NCBI RefSeq assembly: GCF_902726545.1
Contig: NZ_CACVAD010000004.1
Span: 62,001 to 126,000, forward strand
Source: Yersinia artesiana
Lineage (GTDB): Bacteria; Pseudomonadota; Gammaproteobacteria; Enterobacterales; Enterobacteriaceae
DNA length: 64,000 bases
Direction of reading: 5' to 3'
The notes beneath the pieces were generated by a model. The model saw nothing but the letters and a program-made list of their open reading frames with translations. It searched no databases and was not told where the DNA came from. Below, in pieces: positions 45,409 to 57,465 of this stretch (positions are counted from its first letter, which is position 1; every line of letters starts with the position of its first letter). Both the position numbers and the translations under genes were made by a program.

Positions 45409-46391
45409 GGTGAGACTCCCGGAGCAGTCACTGCTGTTGGGGCCGTTGCTGCTGGCGGTGCCGGAGGGCCCATGGCATCTGCGGCCGGTAATACTTGCGA
45501 CATCATGGGAGCCAAACGCTCATTTGCGACGCGGCGAACTTCATCAGGTGGCAATGGAATATCCCCATTGCGATCCGCCCCCCACAATAACAACAGGTAA
45601 CGTAAGCGTTGTAAATCAGCGGTTGGGCGCGCTTTAATCACAGTATAAGCTCGCTGGTTATCAACTTTAACAGAAGAAACCACCGCTACCGGATAACCCT
45701 CTGGGAAACGACCGCCCAAACCTGACGTCACTAATACATCACCAACACGAATATCGGTATTGCTAGGCAAGTGCTCTAATAATAAATCATCGGTGCAACC
45801 GTTACCGGCGGCAATCACCCGAATATCATTTCGCAGAACCTGGATAGGAAGCGCGTGGGAGGTATCACAGATCAATAATACGCGGCTGGTGAGTTTACTC
45901 ACCGCAACAACCTGGCCTACGACGCCACGGTCACTGATAACCGGTTGGCCTTCGTACACCCCATTGTTAGAACCTTTGTCGATAACTACTTGGTCACTAT
46001 AGGGATCTGTCCCACTGGACATCACCTGTGTCACCATCTTTTGTTCATCCTGACGCAGCGGAGAGCCGAGCAATTCACGTAAGCGGTTATTTTCCTGCTT
46101 AAATTGCCCCAACAACTGTAGATCAGTATTTTTTAGCAATAGCTCCTGGCGCAACGCACGGTTTTCCAGCTCCAACTGTTGGTGGGTAGCCAGAGTTTCA
46201 GAAACGTTGTCGAGAACTTTGCGTGGCCCATTGGCCAGAAAATAGAAAGGGCTAACGGCGGTGTCCATATAGGTACGTATTTTAACAAATGTACCCAATC
46301 GGCTATCCGCAATAACCAAAACAATGGCTGCAAGAACGGCAAAGAACAACCGCAGTTGCAGGGATGGACCCCGGCTAAAAATCGGCTTCAT
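45405..46391 (-). CDS. mreC: Cell shape-determining protein MreC
   Basis: A 328-residue bitopic membrane protein with one N-terminal membrane segment ([19 protein letters not shown]), a coiled coil (about residues 70-110, [36 protein letters not shown]) and a beta-barrel periplasmic region ([21 protein letters not shown]). It scaffolds and activates PBP2. The C-terminus is proline/alanine-rich ([20 protein letters not shown]). It starts 99 bases after mreB. Confidence 0.95.
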   Translation of the reverse strand: MKPIFSRGPSLQLRLFFAVLAAIVLVIADSRLGTFVKIRTYMDTAVSPFYFLANGPRKVLDNVSETLATHQQLELENRALRQELLLKNTDLQLLGQFKQENNRLRELLGSPLRQDEQKMVTQVMSSGTDPYSDQVVIDKGSNNGVYEGQPVISDRGVVGQVVAVSKLTSRVLLICDTSHALPIQVLRNDIRVIAAGNGCTDDLLLEHLPSNTDIRVGDVLVTSGLGGRFPEGYPVAVVSSVKVDNQRAYTVIKARPTADLQRLRYLLLLWGADRNGDIPLPPDEVRRVANERLAPMMSQVLPAADAMGPPAPPAATAPTAVTAPGVSP

Positions 46392-46490
46392 AAATTTTGC
46401 GTATTCCTCGACGACAAAAAAAGAAGCACTTGACCTGATGCGTACAAAATACGGTTATCCGATCAAGCCCTCTTCTTTTGTTTTGGCTGA

Positions 46491-47868
<1,378 letters not shown>

Positions 47869-49788
47869 CTAATACGAATATTTTTTCTTTCCAGGGTTTA
47901 AAAGCGTTGGCGGAGCAAAAAAATTGCCCTGTCCACCGTAAACACCTTTCTCCTTCAGCGTTTGCCATTCTTGCCGGGTAAGAACTTCTGCGGCAAAAAC
48001 TTTTGCATGCGTTCCCGCACAAGCACCGGTCAGGCTCTCGACAAACAACTGATTTTCATAACGCAGATTAATGCTTCGAACTAATCCCGGATGAAGTTTG
48101 ATCATTTCAACCCGAAGAGACTTAATATATGACGTACTGACCACCGTCAATCCGGCCTGCGACACCATGACCTTACAACCCACACCCAGCAATAAACGCA
48201 TCATCGGGCGGATTTGGCTGATATATTGACACACATCTGCCTCTGCAAGTTCAAAGATAATTCGCTCTCTATCTGATTTTCTACATTGCAACAGCGTATC
48301 CCGCAGCCAGCGCTGGAAGGGACGCTGCAATAATGAATCAACGGAGATAGAAAATGCCAGAGTTTCATCCGGCCATAAAGCTAATAAAGGAATTATCCGA
48401 TCAATTTTTTGACGGTCATAGCGCTCACCCAAACCGAACAATTGCACCAGTGGGGTAAATTCAGCGGCACGCAATTCTTGTTCGCCATCATATATGCGAC
48501 TAATTATTTCCCGATGGTGAATTTTACCGTCAACAGTAACAACCGGCTTCTGATAAAGCCGAGGGCCACCATTAGCCAGCGTTTGTTCTAATAAAGTGCG
48601 CCATTTGACACTACCACGCCCTTTTTCTGCTACGTGGGTATCATAGACATACCAGCCGTTGCCCCCATACATCGCCGCATTTTTGGTCGCCTGCCCTGCA
48701 TTATCCATGACCTGTTCAGCAGAATCGCCATTGCGGTACGCCACAATGCCAATATGCAGCAGTGACTCACGATCAATAACCTGTGGATCGGGTAATGCCC
48801 CCAGCGCATGCACCAATTGTGCAGCGATAACATCAGCATCTTTTAGCGTTTTATGAGGGAGTAAAATCGCGATATCACTGTGATGATAACGCGCCAATAA
48901 CGCAGAGGGGTGGCGAGTAACAAAAGTCGAAAGCAGGTTAATCAGCGAATGCATCAATTCTTGCACTTTCTGGTGATCATCCGTTTCAATTAAGCTGTCA
49001 AAATCCGGTAACTGCACCATCATCACAACCCCGTGGGCACCAGGCTCTTCCAATTGAGTTGTTAACTGATTATCAAAAAACTGGCGATTACTGAAACCGG
49101 TTTTGGCGTCTTGTGCGGCAAAAGTACGAATCAATGTATCAACACGATTACGCTCTTCTCTTACTTCTATCAACTCAGCTAATAGATGGTCTATAGCACG
49201 GCTGGCACAAGGCGGCCATTCGTGACCGTCACTATTAATGGCGTGTTCACGTTCGCCATTTAGGATCCGTTTAGCCCGCCATTCAAGTTTTTCCTGGCCT
49301 GCGGTCTGTTCACGCAACCAACGGAAACTCAGCAACAGTGTTATCGCAATAATCACCACCGCCAACGATAAAATAGCGGCGGCATACAGGGAGCGAGCAT
49401 AGCTGTTTAAGGGGTCAATATAAGTGAAATGCATAGAGGCCCCCGGCTGATGCAACATAGGAACAACCAAGTTACGGTGGCGGTTTTGACTATTCCAGGG
49501 GGTATAAATGGCGGGAAGTTTTAGTTGGTACAACGTGCTGTCTTCATTTTGAACGCTGACTTCCAGCACACCCAGTGTTCGCATCATTATAGGTAGCCAT
49601 TCGCGTTCTTTATCCGCAGGTTGTAACAGCAATGACTGATCATAAGCTGTCACAATGCTCTGGAGGCGGTGCTCCATTTTTTTCTGGCATAAATAAAAGA
49701 AACTTGCCGTGCTACCCAGTAGCACTAAGCACATCGCCAATACGACCAACAAGGTCATAAATACAGAAAGTTTGGTTGTAAATCGCAT
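47869..49788 (-). CDS. csrD: RNase E specificity factor CsrD
   Basis: A 639-residue membrane protein that, with unphosphorylated EIIA-Glc, makes CsrB/CsrC RNAs sensitive to RNase E. It has two N-terminal membrane segments (LSVFMTLLVVLAMCLVLLGSTASFFYL and LYAAAILSLAVVIIAITLLLSF), a HAMP-like linker, a degenerate GGDEF domain (GFSNRQFFDNQLT; HSDIAIL) and a degenerate EAL domain (FELAEADVC). The catalytic residues of both cyclic-di-GMP domains are altered, so it should not make or degrade the nucleotide. Upstream of mreB as in E. coli. Confidence 0.93.
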   Translation of the reverse strand: MRFTTKLSVFMTLLVVLAMCLVLLGSTASFFYLCQKKMEHRLQSIVTAYDQSLLLQPADKEREWLPIMMRTLGVLEVSVQNEDSTLYQLKLPAIYTPWNSQNRHRNLVVPMLHQPGASMHFTYIDPLNSYARSLYAAAILSLAVVIIAITLLLSFRWLREQTAGQEKLEWRAKRILNGEREHAINSDGHEWPPCASRAIDHLLAELIEVREERNRVDTLIRTFAAQDAKTGFSNRQFFDNQLTTQLEEPGAHGVVMMVQLPDFDSLIETDDHQKVQELMHSLINLLSTFVTRHPSALLARYHHSDIAILLPHKTLKDADVIAAQLVHALGALPDPQVIDRESLLHIGIVAYRNGDSAEQVMDNAGQATKNAAMYGGNGWYVYDTHVAEKGRGSVKWRTLLEQTLANGGPRLYQKPVVTVDGKIHHREIISRIYDGEQELRAAEFTPLVQLFGLGERYDRQKIDRIIPLLALWPDETLAFSISVDSLLQRPFQRWLRDTLLQCRKSDRERIIFELAEADVCQYISQIRPMMRLLLGVGCKVMVSQAGLTVVSTSYIKSLRVEMIKLHPGLVRSINLRYENQLFVESLTGACAGTHAKVFAAEVLTRQEWQTLKEKGVYGGQGNFFAPPTLLNPGKKKYSY

Positions 49789-50072
49789 CCTTTAACCTTG
49801 CGAAGCGCAATTCAATGAAAAAATGCCTCAGCTCCTTCGAGAAAAACACTATATGTCAGAATGCCGACATAATACTGGTTTTTTACTTCATAATGCGACC
49901 AGAACACAATAACTCAGCCTTTTTCCCTGAACTTTGACTCATCCTCTTTCAAGAATAGTCACGGACGAAATCAACCACCTGATTTTTGTTCTTGATCAGG
50001 CTCAAAGGTTGATGTTGTCGCTATATTGGCTCACTCTTAAATCATTCTTTTTCTGTTTTTCTGGAGTGCCAT

Positions 50073-51050
50073 ATGCGAGCGCTTGTACTTGAGCAAACTG
50101 AAGGCCGTACTACCGCCGAAGTGCGTGAGATATCCCCTTCACAGTTGCCAGCCGGTAATGTCACGGTTGATGTCAATTGGTCCAGCCTGAATTATAAGGA
50201 TGCACTGGCTATCACGGGTAAAGGGAAGATTATCCGTGAATTCCCGATGGTGCCAGGTATCGATTTTGCGGGTACAGTTCACAGTAGCGAAGATCCGCGT
50301 TTTCATGTCGGCCAGTCGGTTTTGCTGACCGGTTGGGGCGTGGGTGAGAATCATTGGGGCGGTTTGGCAGAACAGGCTCGTGTCAATGGCGATTGGCTGG
50401 TTCCGATGCCTGAAGGGTTGGAACCACGTAAGGCCATGATTATTGGTACTGCTGGGTTTACCGCGATGCTGTGCGTCATGGCGTTAGAGGAAGGTGGCGT
50501 GACACCGGACAGCGGCGAAGTGGTGGTCACCGGAGCCAGCGGTGGTGTGGGCAGTACCGCAATCGCCTTACTTGCCGCACTGGGTTACAAAATTGCCGCT
50601 ATTTCGGGCCGAGACAGCAACAGTGAATACCTGAAAAGCCTGGGCGCTCATCGGGTGCTATCGCGCAATGATTATCTTGATGCTTCGCGCCCACTGGAAA
50701 AACAATTATGGGCCGGTGCGATTGATACCGTTGGCGACAAATTACTGGCTAAAGTGCTGGCGCAGATGAATTATAACGGCACCGTTGCCGCTTGCGGTTT
50801 GGCCGGTGGCTATTCACTCCCGACAACTGTGATGCCATTTATTCTGCGCAATGTGCGGCTACAAGGGGTGGATTCAGTGATGACACCGCAACATCGCCGC
50901 CTGCAAGCCTGGCAACGATTACAGAAAGTTTTGCCTGAAAGCTTCTATCAGCAGGCCTCACAATCCATCACGCTAGCTGATACCCCGACCATCGCCGCTC
51001 GCCTGTTGGCGAACGAAGTCACCGGCAGAACTCTGGTGAAAGTACGCTAA
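50073..51050 (+). CDS. acuI: Acrylyl-CoA reductase AcuI (YhdH)
   Basis: A 325-residue zinc-independent medium-chain dehydrogenase that reduces acryloyl-CoA with NADPH, removing a toxic electrophile. The N-terminal half has the GroES-like fold (SSLNYKDALAITGKGKIIREFPMVPGIDFAGTV) and the Rossmann loop is VVTGASGGVGSTAIALLAALG. ATG 50073 follows CTGGAG. Divergent from csrD; a GGC-rich hairpin (GCCGGAGG/CCTCCGGC, 51061-51082) follows the stop. Confidence 0.92.
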   Translation: MRALVLEQTEGRTTAEVREISPSQLPAGNVTVDVNWSSLNYKDALAITGKGKIIREFPMVPGIDFAGTVHSSEDPRFHVGQSVLLTGWGVGENHWGGLAEQARVNGDWLVPMPEGLEPRKAMIIGTAGFTAMLCVMALEEGGVTPDSGEVVVTGASGGVGSTAIALLAALGYKIAAISGRDSNSEYLKSLGAHRVLSRNDYLDASRPLEKQLWAGAIDTVGDKLLAKVLAQMNYNGTVAACGLAGGYSLPTTVMPFILRNVRLQGVDSVMTPQHRRLQAWQRLQKVLPESFYQQASQSITLADTPTIAARLLANEVTGRTLVKVR

Positions 51051-51060
51051 TCCCGCGTCG

Positions 51061-51082
51061 CCGGAGGCTCATACCTCCGGCC
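51061..51082 (+). terminator. Possible terminator hairpin after acuI
   Basis: GCCGGAGG (51061-51068) and CCTCCGGC (51075-51082) pair exactly over a six-base loop. The bases after are CTATTATC, not a T-run, so termination efficiency is doubtful. Confidence 0.5.
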
Positions 51083-51203
51083 TATTATCTATATTGTAAT
51101 GATTTTCAAATTTCCCTCTGCCTACTAGCACTTATCCCCATAAGCCGCCATGATTAATGTCAATAAGGTTGGTATGTCTACCCCTGTTTGACGGAGTTAT
51201 TTT

Positions 51204-52238
51204 ATGCGCAACTTTTTATCCCATTCCCTGCGTAATGCTGCCATGGCGCGCAAACTAACCGAAGCCGATGTGACACCAGAAAGTATTTTTTATCAGCGCC
51301 GCAAAGTATTGCAGGCATTGGGAATCACTACCGCTACACTGGCATTGCCCACATCAGCACAGGCTGATTTGCTGGCATGGTTTAAAGGAAATGACCGCCC
51401 CAAAGCCCCTTCTGGGAAGCCGCTGGATTTCACCAAATCAACAGCTTACCATCCAGATTTGGCGCTAACGCCAGAAGATAAAGTCACCGGCTACAATAAC
51501 TTCTATGAATTCGGTTTGGATAAGGCCGACCCTGCTGCCAATGCCGGAACACTGAAAACCGAAGGTTGGCAGATAAAAATCGACGGTGACGTCGCCAAAC
51601 CCATGACACTCGATATTGATGATCTGATAAAACACTTCCCGCTCGAAGAACGCATTTACCGTATGCGCTGTGTTGAAGCCTGGTCAATGGTGGTACCGTG
51701 GATTGGTTTCGAATTGGGCAAATTACTCAAGTTAGTTGAACCCACCAGCAATGCCCGCTATGTCGCATTTCAAACACTTTACGCACCGGATCAAATGCCG
51801 GGACAAGAAGATCGCTTTATCGGCGGCGGCCTGAAATACCCTTATGTCGAAGGGTTACGGCTGGATGAGGCCATGCACCCACTGGCCTTTATGACCCTGG
51901 GTGTCTATGGCAAAACCCTGCCACCACAAAATGGTGCGCCACTGCGTCTCATCACCCCCTGGAAATATGGTTTTAAAGGAATAAAATCCATCGTTCATAT
52001 TCGTCTGACTCATGAGCAACCTCCGACAACCTGGAACCTGAGTGCGCCCAACGAATATGGCTTTTATGCCAATGTGAACCCACATGTCGATCATCCGCGC
52101 TGGTCGCAAGCAACCGAACGCTTTATTGGCTCCGGCGGAATTCTTGATGTTCAGCGCCAACCGACACTGTTGTTTAACGGCTATGCCGATCAGGTAGCTT
52201 CACTTTATCGTGGCCTGGATCTACGGAAAAACTTCTAA
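51204..52238 (+). CDS. msrP: Periplasmic methionine sulfoxide reductase catalytic subunit MsrP
   Basis: A 344-residue molybdopterin enzyme that repairs methionine sulfoxide in periplasmic proteins. A Tat signal is present ([25 protein letters not shown]), cleaving after SAQA. Cys in [15 protein letters not shown] is the molybdenum ligand. ATG 51204 follows GGAG with seven-base spacing; the precursor is about ten residues longer than E. coli MsrP. The TAA shares a base with the msrQ ATG (TAATG), so the subunits are coupled. Confidence 0.96.
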   Translation: MRNFLSHSLRNAAMARKLTEADVTPESIFYQRRKVLQALGITTATLALPTSAQADLLAWFKGNDRPKAPSGKPLDFTKSTAYHPDLALTPEDKVTGYNNFYEFGLDKADPAANAGTLKTEGWQIKIDGDVAKPMTLDIDDLIKHFPLEERIYRMRCVEAWSMVVPWIGFELGKLLKLVEPTSNARYVAFQTLYAPDQMPGQEDRFIGGGLKYPYVEGLRLDEAMHPLAFMTLGVYGKTLPPQNGAPLRLITPWKYGFKGIKSIVHIRLTHEQPPTTWNLSAPNEYGFYANVNPHVDHPRWSQATERFIGSGGILDVQRQPTLLFNGYADQVASLYRGLDLRKNF

Positions 52239-52837
52239 TGCGGCTGACTTTACGACAAATCAAGTGGATCAAGGTGGCGATCTGGCTGGCCGCCGCACTG
52301 CCGTTTCTATGGCTGATTTTATCGGTAGATCAAGGCTGGTTCAGTGCTGATCCCGCCAAAGACATTCAACACTTTACCGGACGCATGACACTGAAATTGT
52401 TACTGGCGACATTGTTGGTCACGCCGCTGGCGCGCTATGGCAAGCAACCGCTGCTGATCCGCTGTCGTCGGTTGTTGGGTTTATGGTGTTTTGCCTGGGG
52501 AACCCTGCACTTGGTCAGCTACTCGGTATTGGAGCTTGGGCTGAGTAATATCGGCCTGCTGGGACGTGAACTGGTGACCCGCCCTTACCTGACGTTGGGC
52601 ATAATCAGTTGGTTGTTGTTACTGTCACTGGCCGTGACATCCACCTTATGGGCGCAACGAAAAATGGGAGCTAACTGGCAAAAATTGCATAATTTGGTGT
52701 ATGTTGTCGCCATTCTTGCGCCGATTCATTATCTTTGGTCGGTGAAAACCCTATCGCCACTCCCCATTATTTACGCAGTGGCAGCAGCAATATTATTGGC
52801 GTTACGTTATAAAAAATTTCGGCAATGGTGCCGCTAA
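52238..52837 (+). CDS. msrQ: MsrP haem-binding membrane subunit MsrQ
   Basis: A 199-residue inner-membrane haem b protein that passes quinol electrons to MsrP. It has about six hydrophobic helices; histidines in [35 protein letters not shown] and LHNL are in haem-ligand positions of the ferric-reductase-like family. The first base overlaps the msrP stop. Confidence 0.94.
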   Translation: MRLTLRQIKWIKVAIWLAAALPFLWLILSVDQGWFSADPAKDIQHFTGRMTLKLLLATLLVTPLARYGKQPLLIRCRRLLGLWCFAWGTLHLVSYSVLELGLSNIGLLGRELVTRPYLTLGIISWLLLLSLAVTSTLWAQRKMGANWQKLHNLVYVVAILAPIHYLWSVKTLSPLPIIYAVAAAILLALRYKKFRQWCR

Positions 52838-53077
52838 CCGTCTGAACTTATCGTGGTTATCCCCATCATAAATAATGTTGAACGCACAGTTCGCTATTTT
52901 TTCTATTGAATATCTTCGCTGATAAGACCAGTATTTAGCTGCTAATTGCTACGATATCATTATAATGCCCGACCTTAGTACCGATCGCAGTGTCAAATTC
53001 ATCGTAAAAAGGTGACAAATCGGTGACATCAGGTTATTTTTTACGATGATGTACTAATTGCCGGAGATACCAGCACA

Positions 53078-53530
53078 ATGTCGGATAAGTTTCACATTTT
53101 GCTTCTGAATGGCCCTAACTTGAATCTGCTTGGAACCCGTGAACCGGAAAAGTACGGTTACACGACATTGGCTGAGATTGTCAGTCAGTTAGAGACTCAA
53201 GCTCAGGGAATGGATGTGGTGCTATCCCACTTGCAGTCAAATGCAGAGCATGTGCTGATCGATAGAATTCACCAGGCGCGGGGTAATATCGACTTTATCC
53301 TGATCAATCCGGCAGCGTTTACACACACCAGTGTTGCACTGCGTGATGCGCTGTTAGGTGTGCAGATCCCGTTTATCGAGATTCACTTGTCTAACGTGCA
53401 TGCCCGGGAGCCTTTCCGTCATCATTCATATCTCTCTGATATCGCGGTTGGCGTAATCTGTGGACTTGGCGCAGATGGCTACAACTTTGCTTTACAGGCA
53501 GCGGTAAATCGCTTGTCAAAATCCAACTAG
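53078..53530 (+). CDS. aroQ: 3-Dehydroquinate dehydratase type II AroQ
   Basis: A 150-residue type II dehydroquinase, third step of the shikimate pathway, forming 3-dehydroshikimate. The flexible-lid segment [17 protein letters not shown] (Arg and Tyr) and the catalytic [18 protein letters not shown] region are intact. E. coli uses the unrelated type I enzyme AroD, so this is a genus difference. The TAG stop directly abuts an ERIC element and accB follows 173 bases later. Confidence 0.95.
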   Translation: MSDKFHILLLNGPNLNLLGTREPEKYGYTTLAEIVSQLETQAQGMDVVLSHLQSNAEHVLIDRIHQARGNIDFILINPAAFTHTSVALRDALLGVQIPFIEIHLSNVHAREPFRHHSYLSDIAVGVICGLGADGYNFALQAAVNRLSKSN

Positions 53531-53669
53531 ACCCGAAATAATTCGAGTTGCAGGAAGGCGGCAACTGAGCGAATCCCCATGAGCTTATTGATTTTCAAGT
53601 CAATGGCAGTCAGTGTCCGGGGTGAACGAAGGCAGCCAACATACATGCAACCTGATGAATGATGGGTAT
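53530..53669 (+). repeat. ERIC element 5, between aroQ and accB
   Basis: About 140 bases from ACCCGAAATAATTCGAGTTG to GATGAATGATGGGTATA. Ends and central GAGCTTAT are recognisable, but the middle is altered (TTGATTTTCAAGTCAATGGCAGTCAGTGTCCGG) with a self-complementary TTGA...TCAA. It begins at the last base of the aroQ stop and ends 34 bases before accB. Confidence 0.85.
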
Positions 53670-53703
53670 AATTGCAACACACAAAGAGTACGGAATCACA
53701 CTC

Positions 53704-54168
53704 ATGGATATTCGTAAGATTAAGAAACTGATCGAACTGGTTGAAGAGTCCGGCATTTCAGAGCTGGAAATCTCAGAAGGCGAAGAGTCAGTACGTATCA
53801 GTCGTGCTCCCGCCGCACCAAACTACCCAATGATGCAACAGCCATATGCTTTTGCTGCACCACAGCAGCAGCCAGCGCTGGCCGCCGCCGTTGCTCCAGC
53901 ACCTGCTGAAGCCGCAGCACCAGCATCCATCAGTGGCCATATCGTGCGCTCCCCAATGGTCGGTACGTTCTACCGCACCCCGAGCCCGGATGCTAAATCC
54001 TTCATTGAAGTAGGTCAGAAAGTTTCTGTTGGTGACACTCTTTGCATCGTTGAAGCGATGAAAATGATGAACCAAATCGAAGCAGATAAATCCGGTACTG
54101 TAAAAGCCATTCTGGTTGAAAACGGTCAACCGGTTGAATTCGACGAGCCTCTTGTCGTCATCGAGTAA
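53704..54168 (+). CDS. accB: Acetyl-CoA carboxylase biotin carboxyl carrier protein AccB
   Basis: A 154-residue carrier for the first step of fatty acid synthesis. The biotinylated lysine is residue 120 in [10 protein letters not shown], 34 residues from the C-terminus as in E. coli. An alanine/proline-rich linker (about 45-75) joins the N-terminal dimer segment [29 protein letters not shown] to the biotinyl domain. ATG 53704 matches E. coli. It lies 11 bases before accC. Confidence 0.97.
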   Translation: MDIRKIKKLIELVEESGISELEISEGEESVRISRAPAAPNYPMMQQPYAFAAPQQQPALAAAVAPAPAEAAAPASISGHIVRSPMVGTFYRTPSPDAKSFIEVGQKVSVGDTLCIVEAMKMMNQIEADKSGTVKAILVENGQPVEFDEPLVVIE

Positions 54169-54179
54169 CGAGGCGTTCC

Positions 54180-55529
54180 ATGCTTGATAAAATCGTAATC
54201 GCTAACCGCGGTGAGATTGCGCTACGTATCCTGCGAGCTTGTAAAGAGCTGGGGATCAAAACTGTTGCAGTTCACTCTGTTGCGGATCGTGATCTTAAAC
54301 ACGTGTTATTGGCTGACGAGACTGTCTGTATCGGTCCCGCACCTTCTGTTAAAAGCTATCTGAACATTCCAGCAATCATTTCTGCTGCGGAGATAACCGG
54401 CGCGGTGGCTATTCACCCCGGCTATGGTTTCCTGTCTGAAAATGCTGATTTTGCCGAACAGGTAGAACGTTCAGGTTTCATCTTCATCGGCCCACGCGCC
54501 GAAACTATTCGCCTGATGGGTGACAAGGTTTCGGCGATAAATGCCATGAAGAAAGCCGGTGTACCTTGCGTACCAGGCTCTGATGGCCCACTGGACGACG
54601 ACACTGCCAAGAACAAAGCCTTTGCCAAACGAATCGGTTATCCGGTCATTATCAAGGCATCAGGTGGTGGTGGTGGTCGTGGTATGCGTGTCGTTCGTCA
54701 CGACAAAGATCTTGAGCAATCCATCAACATGACCCGTGCGGAAGCCAAAGCGGCTTTCAATAACGACATTGTTTACATGGAAAAATACCTGGAAAACCCA
54801 CGCCATATCGAAATTCAGATTTTGGCTGACGGCCAGGGTAATGCTATCTATCTGGCTGAGCGTGACTGTTCTATGCAGCGCCGCCACCAGAAAGTGGTTG
54901 AAGAGGCACCAGCACCAGGTATCACCAGCGAAATGCGCCGTCATATCGGTGAGCGCTGTGCGAAAGCCTGTGTGGAAATCGGCTATCGTGGCGCAGGGAC
55001 TTTCGAGTTCCTGTATGAAAACGGCGAGTTCTATTTCATCGAAATGAACACCCGTATTCAGGTTGAACACCCGGTTACCGAAATGATTACCGGTGTTGAT
55101 TTGATCAAAGAACAGCTGCGCATTGCTGCGGGCCAACCTCTCTCCATCAAACAAGATGAAGTGAAAGTCCATGGTCACGCAGTAGAATGCCGTATCAACG
55201 CCGAAGATCCGAATACCTTCCTGCCGAGTCCGGGTAAAATTACCCGTTTCCATGCGCCGGGTGGTTTTGGTGTGCGTTGGGAGTCTCATATTTATGCCGG
55301 TTATACTGTGCCGCCATATTATGACTCCATGATCGGCAAGCTGATCACTTATGGTGAAAACCGTGATGTTGCTATCGCCCGCATGAAGAATGCGCTGGCA
55401 GAACTCATTATCGATGGCATCAAGACCAACGTTGAGTTACAGCAACGCATCATGAACGACGAAAACTTCCAGCACGGTGGTGCCAATATCCACTATCTGG
55501 AGAAAAAACTCGGGTTGCAAGAAACCTGA
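54180..55529 (+). CDS. accC: Acetyl-CoA carboxylase biotin carboxylase subunit AccC
   Basis: A 449-residue ATP-grasp enzyme that carboxylates biotin on AccB using bicarbonate; the same length as E. coli AccC. The glycine-rich ATP loop [14 protein letters not shown] and the metal-binding [15 protein letters not shown] are complete. Co-transcribed with accB. A rho-independent terminator follows 36 bases after the stop, separating accBC from yhdT-panF. Confidence 0.98.
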   Translation: MLDKIVIANRGEIALRILRACKELGIKTVAVHSVADRDLKHVLLADETVCIGPAPSVKSYLNIPAIISAAEITGAVAIHPGYGFLSENADFAEQVERSGFIFIGPRAETIRLMGDKVSAINAMKKAGVPCVPGSDGPLDDDTAKNKAFAKRIGYPVIIKASGGGGGRGMRVVRHDKDLEQSINMTRAEAKAAFNNDIVYMEKYLENPRHIEIQILADGQGNAIYLAERDCSMQRRHQKVVEEAPAPGITSEMRRHIGERCAKACVEIGYRGAGTFEFLYENGEFYFIEMNTRIQVEHPVTEMITGVDLIKEQLRIAAGQPLSIKQDEVKVHGHAVECRINAEDPNTFLPSPGKITRFHAPGGFGVRWESHIYAGYTVPPYYDSMIGKLITYGENRDVAIARMKNALAELIIDGIKTNVELQQRIMNDENFQHGGANIHYLEKKLGLQET

Positions 55530-55565
55530 TATTTCGCCTTTCATGTGTTTTATCTTTTATATCAG

Positions 55566-55589
55566 GGCCGGTTAATCATCGGCCTTTTT
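55566..55589 (+). terminator. Rho-independent terminator after accC
   Basis: GGCCG (55566-55570) and CGGCC (55580-55584) pair over a nine-base loop and are followed by five T residues. Confidence 0.7.
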
Positions 55590-55685
55590 CTTTGTTTGAT
55601 TTTCTTTTGATTGATATAGCTGGCGTATCGCATAACTGCAGCTAACAACGCTGTTGTGCCAAGTACGAAGGGTATTGGAGAGAAT

Positions 55686-55928
55686 ATGGACACAAGGTTC
55701 CTACAGGCGAACAAAGAAGCACGCTGGGCCTTTGGCTTAACGCTGGCTTATCTGGCTGGGTGGATAATAACGGCGTATTTACCGGGCAACATTGCTGGGA
55801 TAAGCGGCCTGCCTGCCTGGTTTGAAGCCGCCTGTATTGCACTGCCACTGCTGTTTATTGTGCTGTGCTGGTTAATGGTACGCGTCATATTTCGCGATAT
55901 CCCATTGGAGGATGACAATGCAAACTGA
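55686..55928 (+). CDS. yhdT: Small membrane protein YhdT
   Basis: An 80-residue DUF997 protein with two hydrophobic segments (WAFGLTLAYLAGWIITAYLPG and AACIALPLLFIVLCWLMVRVIF). It is always directly upstream of panF, overlapping it by 11 bases here, and may assist the transporter. ATG 55686 follows GGAGAGAAT. Confidence 0.9.
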   Translation: MDTRFLQANKEARWAFGLTLAYLAGWIITAYLPGNIAGISGLPAWFEAACIALPLLFIVLCWLMVRVIFRDIPLEDDNAN

Positions 55929-57372
55929 TGTCATCCTGCCATTAGTGGGCTATCTGGTTATGGTATTTGGCTTATCCGTTTATGCTTATACCCGCCGCAA
56001 AACCGGGAATTTCCTCAATGAATACTTCATCGGCAGCCGCTCGATGGGGGGATTCGTACTGGCAATGACCCTGACCGCCACTTATATCAGTGCCAGCTCA
56101 TTTATCGGCGGGCCAGGTGCTGCTTATAAATACGGCCTTGGCTGGGTGCTGTTGGCCATGATTCAATTACCCGCAGTGTGGTTATCACTGGGCGTATTGG
56201 GTAAAAAATTCGCCATTCTGGCGCGGCGTTATAATGCTGTGACCCTCAACGACATGTTGTATGCCCGCTATCAGAGCCGCTTATTGGTATGGCTTGCCAG
56301 CCTCAGCTTACTGGTGGCATTTGTCGGCGCCATGACAGTACAATTTATTGGTGGCGCACGTTTGCTGGAAACCGCAGCGGGTATCCCTTATGACACGGGT
56401 TTACTGATTTTCGGTATCAGTATCGCGCTATATACCTCTTTTGGTGGTTTCCGCGCCAGTGTACTCAACGACGCCATGCAAGGGCTGGTGATGTTGGTCG
56501 GCACCATTTTGCTGTTGGTGGCGGTTATCCATGCCGCAGGTGGGCTACATAAAGCCGTCGAAACCCTACAGCATATTGATCCCGCACTGGTTTCTCCGCA
56601 GGGTGGCGATCAGATCCTCGATCTGCCGTTTATGGCATCATTCTGGATCCTGGTGTGCTTCGGGGTTATTGGCCTACCACATACCGCCGTACGTTGTATT
56701 TCGTACCGTGATAGTAAAGCAGTGCACCGCGGCATTATCCTCGGCACCATTGTGGTGGCAATCTTGATGTTTGGTATGCATTTAGCTGGCGCATTAGGCC
56801 GGGCCGTGTTGCCGGATCTGAAGATCCCGGATCAAGTGATCCCAACACTGATGATAACCGTGCTGCCCCCCTTTGCTGCCGGGATCTTTTTGGCGGCACC
56901 GATGGCGGCGATCATGTCGACCATCAATGCCCAGTTGCTGCAATCCTCTGCTACCATAGTGAAAGATTTATACCTCAATCTGCGGCCGGAAGAGCTGAAG
57001 AATGAACGTAAACTGACACGTATCTCCAGTTTGTCGACACTGGTGCTCGGATTACTACTGCTACTTGCCGCCTGGAGGCCACCAGAAATGATTATCTGGC
57101 TGAATCTATTAGCCTTTGGCGGCCTGGAAGCCGTATTCCTCTGGCCACTGGTGTTAGGGTTGTACTGGGAGCGCGCCAATGCTCACGGTGCCCTTAGCTC
57201 AATGATTGTCGGTGCGATATGCTATACCGTGCTGGCTAGTTTCGACATTAAGATTGCTGGTTTACATCCAATAGTGCCCTCTCTGGTGCTTAACCTGCTG
57301 GCGTTTTATATCGGTAATCAGTTTGGCGATAGAGCGCGAGCGCGGCAGCCCGTCATCGCCAACACGGAATAG
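55918..57372 (+). CDS. panF: Sodium/pantothenate symporter PanF
   Basis: A 484-residue SSS-family symporter importing pantothenate (vitamin B5), the CoA precursor, with Na+. About 12-13 membrane segments are visible and the SSS signature GLALG..-type GGFRASVLNDAMQGLVMLVG region is intact. ATG 55918 is preferred over ATG 55912 because GGAG at 55907-55910 would be too close to the latter, and it matches E. coli MQ(L/T). Overlaps yhdT; prmA follows 93 bases later. Confidence 0.96.
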   Translation: MQTDVILPLVGYLVMVFGLSVYAYTRRKTGNFLNEYFIGSRSMGGFVLAMTLTATYISASSFIGGPGAAYKYGLGWVLLAMIQLPAVWLSLGVLGKKFAILARRYNAVTLNDMLYARYQSRLLVWLASLSLLVAFVGAMTVQFIGGARLLETAAGIPYDTGLLIFGISIALYTSFGGFRASVLNDAMQGLVMLVGTILLLVAVIHAAGGLHKAVETLQHIDPALVSPQGGDQILDLPFMASFWILVCFGVIGLPHTAVRCISYRDSKAVHRGIILGTIVVAILMFGMHLAGALGRAVLPDLKIPDQVIPTLMITVLPPFAAGIFLAAPMAAIMSTINAQLLQSSATIVKDLYLNLRPEELKNERKLTRISSLSTLVLGLLLLLAAWRPPEMIIWLNLLAFGGLEAVFLWPLVLGLYWERANAHGALSSMIVGAICYTVLASFDIKIAGLHPIVPSLVLNLLAFYIGNQFGDRARARQPVIANTE

Positions 57373-57465
57373 AATCGCTATTTACCGCTATTATTTACCG
57401 AAACCTTATTGATAAAAGCCGATCCAGGAACGCGAGTTGCGGATCGGTTTTGGAAGAGAAAAGCT

